A stretch of 12,823 nucleotides of DNA from Candidatus Adiutrix sp. (GTDB taxonomy: Bacteria; Desulfobacterota; Desulfarculia; Adiutricales; Adiutricaceae). Positions 1 through 5,743 of this stretch are shown here, piece by piece. The notes below the pieces were generated by a model. That model was not told where the DNA came from, ran no database searches, and saw only the letters and a program-made list of their open reading frames with translations. The translations under genes and the position numbers were made by a program. Every line of letters starts with the position of its first letter. The stretch's first letter is position 1. Location of the stretch: assembly GCA_031285975.1 (NCBI GenBank), contig JAITVE010000371.1:1-12823 (forward strand), written 5' to 3'.

Positions 1-687
1 ATAGAGGCGTCAGTATAGCGTTTCGCTTGCAAATAAATGGAATCCAACCCTAAGATGTCTTCCGTAACCAAGCCCGTCCAAGCCTCCATCCCTGCTGCCT
101 CCAACATGCTGAACCAGCCCTCGAGCTCCATAATTTAGGCCTTTCATTAATTCGATAATCAAACGCTCAAAGGCGGTTGGCGATAGTTTTAAAAGCTGTT
201 CTTTAATTTCCGACAGTAGGACTGCCTCTATTTCTTCATAGGCTTCCGTCAGGCGTTCATCCGGTGTAATGGTGTTTTCAGTAGGGCTTTGGAAACCCTT
301 GTCCACTTCCTTTGTTATCTTTATTGATGTCGGCTTCTTTTCAGTTTTGTTTTTGGAATTAAAAGCCCTATAACTTTCATAGTGGCTTAAAAATTTCACA
401 TCAATTTTTTCAGGCTGCTGAGCCAACGCTGTTTGACCTTCTGTGGTTATACGATAAATACCACGGGCCGGACGCTCCAATAAACCAGCCTTGGTCAGAT
501 ATACGAGCGCCCAGGCAATACGGTTTACCATTCTGCTCTGACCAGTGGGAATACGTTCAGCCGTATCAGCAGGAGTTAACGAAAATTCTTGGGCCAGCGG
601 ATCAACAGCACTTTTAGCTGAAATATCTTTTTCGGAAGCCAAGCGCAGCAGAGGCAACATAAACTCTTGAAAATCAGGTACGGACAT
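1..687 (-). pseudogene. mrr: Mrr-type restriction endonuclease, frameshifted and cut by the left window edge
   Basis: The product resembles E. coli Mrr, a type IV enzyme that cuts methylated DNA. The N-terminal winged-helix domain starts MSVPDFQEFMLPLLRLAS and continues through an arginine-rich SRMVNRIAWALVYLTKAGLL segment. A linker leads into the Mrr_cat domain (LSPTAFERLIIELMKGLNYG, then GGSRDGGLDG with the catalytic Asp). Just after DGGLDG the frame goes wrong and stops at 10-12. Skipping one base near position 72 restores LVTEDILGLDSIYLQAKRY, which carries the expected Gln-x-Lys catalytic motif, and that frame stays open to base 1. The start is set at the ATG at 687 because it matches Mrr N-termini; the candidate promoter would initiate at about the more upstream ATG (735). 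Base composition is AT-rich (hand counts of 33-42% GC in two lines), unlike the neighbours, which suggests acquisition by transfer. A sequencing error is the alternative to a real lesion. Confidence 0.85.
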
Positions 688-740
688 ATGCACACCCACG
701 CCAGTATTGATGCCGACACAAACAATTATCAGCATGGTTA

Positions 741-770
741 ATGATATCCTTGTAACCAGAGCGCGGTCAA
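741..770 (-). promoter_or_regulatory. Candidate sigma70 promoter of mrr
   Basis: Read on the minus strand, TTGACC (765-770) and TATCAT (741-746) are separated by 18 bases. The predicted transcription start would fall at about 734, on top of the ATG at 735, so the ATG at 687 is the more plausible translation start. Confidence 0.45.
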
Positions 771-785
771 GAACTTTTTCACCAC

Positions 786-823
786 AAAAAAGCCGCCGTT
801 CCGGGGGAGGGAACGGCGGCTTT
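786..823 (-). terminator. Rho-independent terminator of trpS
   Basis: There is a perfect 14-bp stem, with arms 789-802 and 810-823 and a 7-base loop. On the minus strand it is followed by six T residues (786-791). It begins about 20 bases beyond the trpS stop codon and separates trpS from mrr, which therefore needs its own promoter. Confidence 0.92.
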
Positions 824-845
824 GCAATAATGCGTAAAAATCACC

Positions 846-1826
846 TCAATACATCAAGCCAACCTTGCGGCGGGCGTCGGCCATGGTGACTTGGGCCACG
901 GCGCGGGCTTTGGCGGCCCCGGCTTTCATGATGTCGTGGATGGTGTCAGGGTCTTTCACCAGTTCGGCCCGCTTTTCACGGTGCGGGGCGAAGTAGTTCC
1001 AAATCAGTTCCACCAGTTCTTTTTTGGCCTCGACATATTTCAGGCCGGGCTTGAGGTAGCGGTCGCGCATCTCCGCCGTCTCTTCGGGGGTGCCGAAGAG
1101 GCGGTAGAGGCCGAAGAGGGCGCAGTTGTCCGGGTCTTTAATCTCATTGACCCCCCGCGTGTCGGTGACAATGCCCATGACCCGTTTGCGCAAATCTTCC
1201 TTTTCCACAAAAATGTCGATGGCGTTGTTGGAGCTCTTGCTCATCTTCTGCCCGTCAAGGCCGGGGATGGTGGCCAGGTCGTCGTCAATGGCCGGTTCCG
1301 GCAGCACAAAGGTTTCGCCATAGGTGTGGTTAAAGCTCCCGGCAATGTCGCGGGCCACTTCCACATGCTGCTTCTGGTCTTTGCCCACCGGCACCAGGTT
1401 GGCCTGGTAGAGGATGATGTCCGCCGCCATGAGCACCGGATAGGCGAACAGCCCGTGGTTGGGGGTCAGCCCCTTGGCCACTTTTTCCTTATAGGCGTGG
1501 CAGCGTTCGAGTAAGCCCATGGAGGTGACGTTGTCCAGCAGCCAGGTGAGCTCGGTGTGCTCGGCCACGTCGCCCTGCACCCAGAAGGTGCTTTTCTCCG
1601 GGTCAAGCCCCAGGGCCAGGAAGTCGGTGACCGCGTCCAGGGTGTTTTTGGCTAAAAGTTCGGCGTCGAAAACCGAGGTCAGGGCGTGGAGGTTGACGAT
1701 GAAGCAGAACAGGTCGCTCTTTTCCTGCCAGTTTATCATGGGTTTCATCATGCCGAAATAGTTGCCGATATGCAGATGCCCGGAGGGCTGAATGCCGGAA
1801 AGAACGCGCAGTTTTTTGTCGCTCAT
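846..1826 (-). CDS. trpS: Tryptophanyl-tRNA synthetase
   Basis: This class Ic aminoacyl-tRNA synthetase charges tRNA-Trp with tryptophan using ATP in the cytoplasm. It has 326 residues, the usual bacterial TrpS length. The N-terminal GIQPSGHLHIGNYFG carries the HIGN signature (residues 19-22), and the Rossmann fold continues through FAYPVLMAADIILYQANLVPVGKDQKQHVE. KMSKS lies at residues 194-198 (GLDGQKMSKSSNN), and the C-terminal helical anticodon-binding part is complete. The start ATG at 1826 has AGGAGT at good spacing. The gene is monocistronic, with its own promoter upstream and a strong terminator downstream, and is divergent from ilvN. No anomaly is visible. Confidence 0.98.
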   Translation of the reverse strand: MSDKKLRVLSGIQPSGHLHIGNYFGMMKPMINWQEKSDLFCFIVNLHALTSVFDAELLAKNTLDAVTDFLALGLDPEKSTFWVQGDVAEHTELTWLLDNVTSMGLLERCHAYKEKVAKGLTPNHGLFAYPVLMAADIILYQANLVPVGKDQKQHVEVARDIAGSFNHTYGETFVLPEPAIDDDLATIPGLDGQKMSKSSNNAIDIFVEKEDLRKRVMGIVTDTRGVNEIKDPDNCALFGLYRLFGTPEETAEMRDRYLKPGLKYVEAKKELVELIWNYFAPHREKRAELVKDPDTIHDIMKAGAAKARAVAQVTMADARRKVGLMY

Positions 1827-1871
1827 TTGATTACTCCTGAATTTGACGATTCCCTAAAACGAGGCTTTTAG

Positions 1872-1900
1872 ATAATATGGTTTCTGCGTAAAAAAATCAA
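1872..1900 (-). promoter_or_regulatory. Sigma70 promoter of trpS
   Basis: On the minus strand TTGATT (1895-1900) and TATTAT (1872-1877) are separated by exactly 17 bases, leaving a leader of about 40 bases before the trpS ATG at 1826. Confidence 0.65.
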
Positions 1901-1905
1901 GGGCC

Positions 1906-1934
1906 TAGACTTTTAACGGTGATTTTTGTAGGAT
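1906..1934 (+). promoter_or_regulatory. Possible promoter of the ilvN-his operon
   Basis: TAGACT (1906-1911) and TAGGAT (1929-1934) have 17-base spacing, each matching 4 of 6 consensus bases. It is the best candidate between the divergent trpS promoter and ilvN, but it is weak by sequence. Confidence 0.35.
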
Positions 1935-1943
1935 ATTCAAAGT

Positions 1944-1965
1944 CCGGGCCGCAGTGCGGCCCCGG
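1944..1965 (+). promoter_or_regulatory. GC-rich hairpin in the ilvN leader
   Basis: GGGCCGC (1946-1952) pairs with GCGGCCC (1956-1962) across a 3-base loop, extendable by CC/GG with one bulge. No T-run follows and no branched-chain-rich leader peptide is seen, so it is not a classical ilv attenuator. A role in leader stability or translation control is only a possibility. Confidence 0.4.
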
Positions 1966-1990
1966 CGCAATTCGGGGTGAGGATATTGCC

Positions 1991-2482
1991 ATGAAAAAAA
2001 TGATATCGCTGTTGGTTCGGAACCGTCCGGGCGTTTTGTCGCATGTGGCCGGGCTGGTCACGCGCCGGGGCTACAATGTGGAATCCATCGCCGCCGGGCC
2101 CACGGAAAACGAGTCCATGACCCGCATCACCCTGGTGGTCTCCGGCGACGAGCGGGAGTTGGAGCAGGTCACCAAGCAATTGCGAAAGCTGGTGGACTGC
2201 ATCAAGGTGCAGGATTTGAAATATTCCGAGGCCGTCACCGGCGAGGTGGCCCTGGTCACCCTGGTGGTTGACCCCGAAAAACGCCTGGAAATCATGGCCC
2301 TGGCCAACACCTTCGGGGCCAAAATCGCCGACCTTGATGAGAAAAGCCTGACCCTGCAAGTGGTGGGCTCCTCGCACATGGTGGATATGGTCATCACCGG
2401 CCTGGCCCCCTACCGCATCAAGGCTATGGCCCGCACCGGTTTGGTGGCTTTGCCCATGGACAGCCGCGAGTTTGTGCAGTAA
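1991..2482 (+). CDS. ilvN: Acetolactate synthase small (regulatory) subunit
   Basis: This is the regulatory subunit of acetohydroxyacid synthase, which makes acetolactate and acetohydroxybutyrate for valine, leucine and isoleucine synthesis. It activates the catalytic subunit and mediates valine feedback. It has 163 residues, the same as E. coli IlvH. The N-terminal ACT domain is clear (MKKMISLLVRNRPGVLSHVA, then RRGYNVESIAAGPTE), followed by the C-terminal domain with LVTLVVDPEKRLEIMALA. Asn11, Gly14 and Asn29 of the ACT effector site are present, so valine sensitivity is expected. The ATG at 1991 follows GGTGAGGA at suitable spacing; an upstream in-frame GTG (1919) would add an unconserved leader. 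No catalytic ilvB gene is adjacent: upstream is divergent trpS, and downstream is hisB after 18 bases. Confidence 0.95.
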   Translation: MKKMISLLVRNRPGVLSHVAGLVTRRGYNVESIAAGPTENESMTRITLVVSGDERELEQVTKQLRKLVDCIKVQDLKYSEAVTGEVALVTLVVDPEKRLEIMALANTFGAKIADLDEKSLTLQVVGSSHMVDMVITGLAPYRIKAMARTGLVALPMDSREFVQ

Positions 2483-2500
2483 TTCTGAAAGGAGCGCCCC

Positions 2501-3100
2501 GTGACTTCGACTCCCCAGAGCCCGCCCCGCCGGGCCGCCGTGACCCGCCGCACCAAGGAAACCGACATCCAGGCCGAATTGGTTTTGGACGGCGGCGCGT
2601 CGGTGGTCTCCACCGGCCTCGGCTTTTTCGACCACATGCTCACCGCCTTGGCGACGTATGCCGGGTGGGGCCTGCAACTGACGGCCAAAGGCGATTTGAA
2701 CGTCGACGCCCACCACACCGTTGAGGACGTGGGCCTGGTGCTGGGCGAGGCCCTGGCCGCGAGTTTGGGCGATTATTCCGGCCACAGCCGCTTCGGCTCA
2801 TCGCTGACGGTGATGGACGACGCCCTGGCCGAAGTGGCCCTGGACGTGGGCCGCCGCCCCTGCCTGCACTTCCAGGTGGACTGGCCCCAGCCCCAGTGCG
2901 GCGAATTTGAAGTGTGCCTGGCCGAGGAATTCTGGCGGGCCTTCAGCCAGCGCGGCGGCGTGACCCTGCACATTATCGGCCGCCACGGCCGCAACAGTCA
3001 CCACCTGGCCGAGGCCATTTTTAAGGGCGCGGGGCGGGCCCTGGCCCAGGCCCTGGCCCCCCGCTCCGGCGGCGTGCTGTCCACCAAGGGCAGTCTGTAA
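2501..3100 (+). CDS. hisB: Imidazoleglycerol-phosphate dehydratase
   Basis: This enzyme performs the sixth step of histidine biosynthesis, dehydrating imidazole glycerol phosphate to imidazole acetol phosphate with manganese. It has 199 residues and is monofunctional, without the phosphatase domain of the enteric HisB fusion. Metal-ligand motifs are visible in order: FFDHML (residues 42-47), the first HHxxED (DAHHTVEDVG, 69-78), and the second HHxxE (SHHLAEAIFK, 166-175). The start is GTG at 2501 with GAAAGGAGC just upstream. It lies 18 bases after ilvN and 16 bases before the lipoprotein gene, consistent with one transcript. Confidence 0.96.
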   Translation: MTSTPQSPPRRAAVTRRTKETDIQAELVLDGGASVVSTGLGFFDHMLTALATYAGWGLQLTAKGDLNVDAHHTVEDVGLVLGEALAASLGDYSGHSRFGSSLTVMDDALAEVALDVGRRPCLHFQVDWPQPQCGEFEVCLAEEFWRAFSQRGGVTLHIIGRHGRNSHHLAEAIFKGAGRALAQALAPRSGGVLSTKGSL

Positions 3101-3116
3101 CAGACAGGAGGCGGGT

Positions 3117-3395
3117 ATGCGAACAAGTTTTTCGGGAACGCTGCGAGCCTTGACTCTGGCCGCGATTTTCTCCCTGGCGGGGCTGACGGGCTGCGCGGCG
3201 GAAAAAACCGCCGGGCCGGAAGCCCCGGCGGACTGGCAGGAAAAAGCCCCGGCCTGCTACCGCGAACTGAACGGGCGGGGCGAGGCCATCCGCTGGGTGC
3301 GCAGCGAGCACCAGTGCCGCTACCAGAGTTCCGGGCAAAGCTGGGGCTACCCCGGCCACGCCGAAAACATTTACCGCGACATTTTTATTGACTGA
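3117..3395 (+). CDS. Small putative lipoprotein of unknown function
   Basis: This 92-residue protein has a type II signal peptide: charged MRTSFSGTLR, a hydrophobic stretch, then the lipobox LTGC with Cys26 as the predicted lipidated residue. Ala follows at +2, so there is no Asp inner-membrane retention signal by the enterobacterial rule. The mature part is only about 67 residues. It has two further cysteines (ACYRE and HQCRY) that could form a disulfide, and an aromatic C-terminus (SWGYPGHAENIYRD). I do not recognise a family. AGGAGG lies 5 bases ahead of the ATG. The gene is tightly packed between hisB (16 bases) and hisA (7 bases), so it must be co-transcribed with them, although an envelope protein has no obvious histidine-synthesis role. 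Confidence 0.8.
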   Translation: MRTSFSGTLRALTLAAIFSLAGLTGCAAEKTAGPEAPADWQEKAPACYRELNGRGEAIRWVRSEHQCRYQSSGQSWGYPGHAENIYRDIFID

Positions 3396-3402
3396 GGCCA
3401 GC

Positions 3403-4128
3403 ATGATTCTCTTCCCAGCCATTGATTTGAAGGACGGCCAGTGCGTCCGCCTGCGCCAGGGCCGCTTTGAAGACCAGACCGTCTATGGGCGCGACCCGGC
3501 CGCCATGGCCGAACGCTGGGCCAAGGAAGGCGCGGCCTGGCTCCATTTGGTTGACCTCGACGGCTCCCTGGGCGACAGCGCGGCCAACCGCCAGGCCTTG
3601 ACGGCCATCCGCGAACGGGTGCCGCTGAAACTCCAGCTTGGCGGCGGCATCCGCTCCCTGGAAACCGCCGACCGCTGGTTCGATTTGGGGGTAGACCGCC
3701 TCATCCTGGGCACCGTCATCTGCGAAGACCCGGAGTTGGCCGGGCGCATTGCCGCCAAATATCCGGGCCGGGTGGCGGCGGCCTTGGACGCGGTGGGCCC
3801 GGAACTGCGGGTGCGGGGCTGGAAGGAGTCCGGCGGGCGCGATTTGTTTGAAATCGCCGGGGGGCTCCGGGCCCTGGGCCTGGCCATGATCATCTACACC
3901 GACGTGGAGCGCGACGGCACCCAGGCCGGGCCCAATGTGGAATTCACCCGCCGGGTGGCCGAAGTTTCGGGGCTGCCCACCGTCTGCTCCGGGGGCATCG
4001 CCACCCTGGACGACCTGGCGGCGGTCAAGCCCCTGGCCTCCGCCGGAGTGGCCGGAATCATCACCGGCAAAGCCCTGTACACCGGCACGTTGGATTTCGC
4101 CGCCGGGCTGAAACTCCTGGCTGGCTGA
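3403..4128 (+). CDS. hisA: ProFAR isomerase (1-(5-phosphoribosyl)-5-[(5-phosphoribosylamino)methylideneamino]imidazole-4-carboxamide isomerase)
   Basis: This TIM-barrel isomerase opens the ribose of ProFAR to give PRFAR, the substrate of HisF/HisH in histidine synthesis. It has 241 residues, typical of HisA. MILFPAIDLKDGQCVRLRQG carries the first catalytic Asp (Asp8), and VAAALDAV carries the second (Asp129). Phosphate-binding loops LQLGGGIRS and CSGGIATLDD, followed by GIITGKALYTG, complete the half-barrel repeats. The ATG at 3403 is chosen because it fits HisA N-termini and follows GAGG by 5 bases; a TTG at 3388 would add five unconserved residues and overlap the lipoprotein gene. It is the last gene of the ilvN-hisB-lipoprotein-hisA operon. 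No clear terminator follows, only a degenerate repeat. Confidence 0.97.
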   Translation: MILFPAIDLKDGQCVRLRQGRFEDQTVYGRDPAAMAERWAKEGAAWLHLVDLDGSLGDSAANRQALTAIRERVPLKLQLGGGIRSLETADRWFDLGVDRLILGTVICEDPELAGRIAAKYPGRVAAALDAVGPELRVRGWKESGGRDLFEIAGGLRALGLAMIIYTDVERDGTQAGPNVEFTRRVAEVSGLPTVCSGGIATLDDLAAVKPLASAGVAGIITGKALYTGTLDFAAGLKLLAG

Positions 4129-4152
4129 GCCCCGGCCTTCGCCGAGGTGACG
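4129..4152 (-). repeat. Palindromic interspersed repeat, degenerate copy
   Basis: GCCCCGGCCTTCGCCGAGG followed by TGACG lies immediately after the hisA stop. It matches the minus-strand form of the repeat seen at 9282-9322 and 11552-11593, with one stem base changed. Located in the convergent gap between hisA and nudC, where no clear T-tailed terminator is seen. Confidence 0.6.
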
Positions 4153-4212
4153 AGGCAAATATTTATTTGGAACTTCGGCCTCTCCGCCGGCTTTTCAAGG
4201 GCTTGCCAGGCC

Positions 4213-5055
4213 TTACACGCCGTCCGGCCCCAGGCGGCGGAAGGTGCGGATCATCTCGTAGGTCAGGCTGACGTTGGAGAGGTCTTCGTCGTCCGGCACT
4301 TCGTCGCGGTTCACCCAAAAGCCTTCCGAAAGCTCGCTTACGTCCAGCCGAATGTCGGCGGGCCCGTCCAAGTCGGCGAAAAAACCGGACAAGAGGGATT
4401 GGGAAAAGGCCCAGGGCTGGCTTTTGTAATAGCGGATGTTTTTGAGCTCCAGCCCGACTTCCTCCCGCACTTCCCGCCGCACCGCGTCCTCCAGGGTTTC
4501 CCCGATTTCCACGAACCCGGCCACCAGCGCGGGCCGCCGGTATACCCGCCCCGCGTACCTGGTCAAAAGGAGCCGCTCCCCGTCGATAACCCCCACAATC
4601 ACCACCGGCGCAATGGCCGGATACACAATGTTCCCGCAGGCCGGGCAGACCATGGCCCGCTCGGTCTCGCTGGGCTTCATAACTGCGGCGCAACGCCCGC
4701 AGAAGCGGGTTTTGTCGCGCCACACCGCCAAATGGCTGGCCGTGGCCCCGGCAAAAGCCAGCCACGGCGGGTCAAGTTCGCGGAATATCTGGGTGTCGTG
4801 GCTGGTCAGGCCTTCAGGCTCCAGCTCCCCGGCCTCGGCCATAAAGATGTTGGCCTCATCGATGGAGAACAGAAAGGTCAGTTCCATCTCCGGCCAGCGC
4901 GCCCACACTTCCCCGCAGGTGGGCACGGCCGGGCGGCCCCCTTCATTCCGCAGCAGCGCCTGCCCCTTCTGAAAGATGAAAACGAAATCCTCCGCCCGCG
5001 CTTCCGCGTGACGAAAACTAACATCATACTGATGCGGCAAAATATCTTGAATCAT
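4213..5055 (-). CDS. nudC: NAD(H) diphosphatase, Nudix family with zinc ribbon (NudC-like)
   Basis: This enzyme hydrolyses NADH/NAD+ to NMN(H) plus AMP; E. coli NudC also removes NAD caps from RNA. With the start used here it has 280 residues. A poorly conserved N-terminal domain is followed by a four-Cys zinc ribbon (Cys119, Cys122, Cys137, Cys140 in FCGRC and VCPAC). The Nudix box is complete at 180-202 (GFVEIGETLEDA, then REVREEVGL). The NADH-family SQPWPFPxS motif appears as SQPWAFSQS (212-220), with both prolines after Trp replaced. The ATG at 5055 is preferred because GGAGAG lies six bases upstream; an in-frame ATG at 5079 would add eight residues. It is convergent with hisA and apparently monocistronic. 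Confidence 0.93.
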   Translation of the reverse strand: MIQDILPHQYDVSFRHAEARAEDFVFIFQKGQALLRNEGGRPAVPTCGEVWARWPEMELTFLFSIDEANIFMAEAGELEPEGLTSHDTQIFRELDPPWLAFAGATASHLAVWRDKTRFCGRCAAVMKPSETERAMVCPACGNIVYPAIAPVVIVGVIDGERLLLTRYAGRVYRRPALVAGFVEIGETLEDAVRREVREEVGLELKNIRYYKSQPWAFSQSLLSGFFADLDGPADIRLDVSELSEGFWVNRDEVPDDEDLSNVSLTYEMIRTFRRLGPDGV

Positions 5056-5092
5056 GGAAATCTCTCCGGCTGTTAGCATTCATGGCATACTT

Positions 5093-5121
5093 GGAATAGC
5101 ACATCACCGCGTGTCCGTCAA
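5093..5121 (-). promoter_or_regulatory. Possible nudC promoter
   Basis: On the minus strand TTGACG (5116-5121) and TATTCC (5093-5098) are 17 bases apart. The -35 box is good and the -10 box is weak. Confidence 0.35.
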
Positions 5122-5159
5122 TGGCGGCGGCGCCGTCATATCAACGAAGGCCCCTTTCA

Positions 5160-5195
5160 GTCATTCCGGCGAAGGCCGGAACCCATGCCTTTCCC
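5160..5195 (+). repeat. Palindromic interspersed repeat
   Basis: GTCATTCCGGCGAAGGCCGG followed by AACCCATGCCTTTCC. TTCCGGC GAAG GCCGGAA forms a short hairpin. The same core and the same CCATGCCTTTC tail occur at 9341-9378. It lies between divergent nudC and arsR. When translated it gives the VIPAKAGTH-type peptide typical of spurious ORFs over this repeat class. Confidence 0.8.
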
Positions 5196-5262
5196 TTGGC
5201 CGCTGACCGTGTCGGCTATCAGCCCCGCGACCCACAGACCCGCGAAGATCGGCTGAACCTGG

Positions 5263-5291
5263 TTGACAATCGCCCGCGTTTGCCCTATGCT
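5263..5291 (+). promoter_or_regulatory. Sigma70 promoter of the arsR-type gene
   Basis: The consensus -35 TTGACA (5263-5268), a 17-base spacer and TATGCT (5286-5291) form a strong promoter. Its -10 box abuts and overlaps by one base the palindrome at 5291-5306, the geometry expected for autorepression. Confidence 0.75.
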
Positions 5292-5306
5292 TCGAAAAGA
5301 ATCGAA
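5291..5306 (+). promoter_or_regulatory. Candidate operator O1 of the ArsR-family regulator
   Basis: TTCGAAAAGAATCGAA is a 16-base inverted repeat (outer TTCGA/TCGAA) positioned over the expected transcription start. The same pattern, TTCGAwAnnnATCGAA, recurs at 5637-5652. ArsR-family repressors bind such palindromes over their own promoters. Confidence 0.6.
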
Positions 5307-5323
5307 TTGTAAAAGGGTGCTCC

Positions 5324-5614
5324 GTGGACTCCAAAAAAGCCGCTAAAATCTTCAAAGCCCTCTCCAACCCCAACCGCCTGGAACTGTACCTGAAAATAGC
5401 GGACAGCCATGAATCGGAATTCGACGCGGGCTGCGGCTGCTTTTTGGTGGATATCATGAATTCGTTCACTATCGGCGCGCCCACCATCTCGCACCACCTT
5501 AAGGAACTGCTGAACGCGGAACTCATCGAGACGGAAAAACGCGGCAAACTGCTGGTTTGCCGCGTCAACAAAGCTATGGCGGAGGATGCCTTTCGCTTGA
5601 TTGCACGGGAGTAG
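5324..5614 (+). CDS. ArsR/SmtB-family transcriptional regulator with a CxC motif
   Basis: This 96-residue winged-helix DNA-binding protein is of normal ArsR-family length. The N-terminal helix KIFKALSNPNRLELYLKIA is family-typical. The recognition helix is in FTIGAPTISHHLKELLNAEL and the wing in IETEKRGKLLVCRVN. A Cys-Gly-Cys (AGCGCF, about residues 37-39) sits just ahead of the recognition helix, roughly where ArsR has its metalloid-binding CVC, but with about three more residues before the helix. Together with Cys in LVCRV this suggests, without proving, thiol-based metal, metalloid or redox sensing. The start is GTG at 5324 after an AAAGGG Shine-Dalgarno. It has its own strong promoter and palindromic operator; no arsenic or metal export genes are adjacent. 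Confidence 0.9.
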   Translation: MDSKKAAKIFKALSNPNRLELYLKIADSHESEFDAGCGCFLVDIMNSFTIGAPTISHHLKELLNAELIETEKRGKLLVCRVNKAMAEDAFRLIARE

Positions 5615-5636
5615 GCGGTTTTTTTTGCGTTCATAT

Positions 5637-5652
5637 TTCGATATTTATCGAA
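5637..5652 (+). promoter_or_regulatory. Candidate operator O2 of the ArsR-family regulator
   Basis: TTCGATATTTATCGAA is a palindrome with 7-base arms and a 2-base centre, matching O1 at 5291-5306 in all outer positions. It lies 23 bases after the arsR-type stop and about 37 bases upstream of the -35 of the next gene, so it may link that gene to the regulator. Confidence 0.55.
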
Positions 5653-5688
5653 TAATGGCTGCTGATACAAAAGCAAATAGGAAAAAAA

Positions 5689-5717
5689 TTGATATCTGCG
5701 CCCATCGCGTCTATAAT
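5689..5717 (+). promoter_or_regulatory. Sigma70 promoter of the RTX-core-like gene
   Basis: TTGATA (5689-5694), a 17-base spacer and a perfect TATAAT (5712-5717), followed by a short leader and AGGAG ahead of the ATG at 5744. Confidence 0.75.
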
Positions 5718-5743
5718 AGTGGAAAATTTTCAGGAGCGGTGAC

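Noticed and set aside
891..1514. Long plus-strand ORF opposite trpS
   Set aside because: Antisense shadow of a well-recognised gene in GC-rich DNA; no family resemblance and no ribosome-binding context.
1919..1990. N-terminal extension or leader peptide ahead of ilvN
   Set aside because: The codons are not rich in Ile/Val/Leu, no T-tailed hairpin follows, and the ATG at 1991 gives the exact family length with a good Shine-Dalgarno.
3388..3402. TTG start for hisA giving five extra residues
   Set aside because: It overlaps the lipoprotein gene and lacks a better ribosome-binding site; ATG at 3403 gives the canonical HisA N-terminus.
3385..4158. Long minus-strand ORF opposite hisA, and similar ones opposite ilvN/hisB (1937-2785), nudC (4147-5076), the RTX-core gene (5768-6775), pfk (9537-10361) and the OB-like gene (10683-11621)
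   Set aside because: All mirror recognised or better supported genes and have low-complexity Gly/Ala/Arg/Pro/His-rich translations typical of antisense frames.
5121..5312. 63-codon ORF with a VIPAKAGTH-like peptide
   Set aside because: This peptide is the translation of the palindromic repeat, and the ORF overlaps the arsR promoter and operator.
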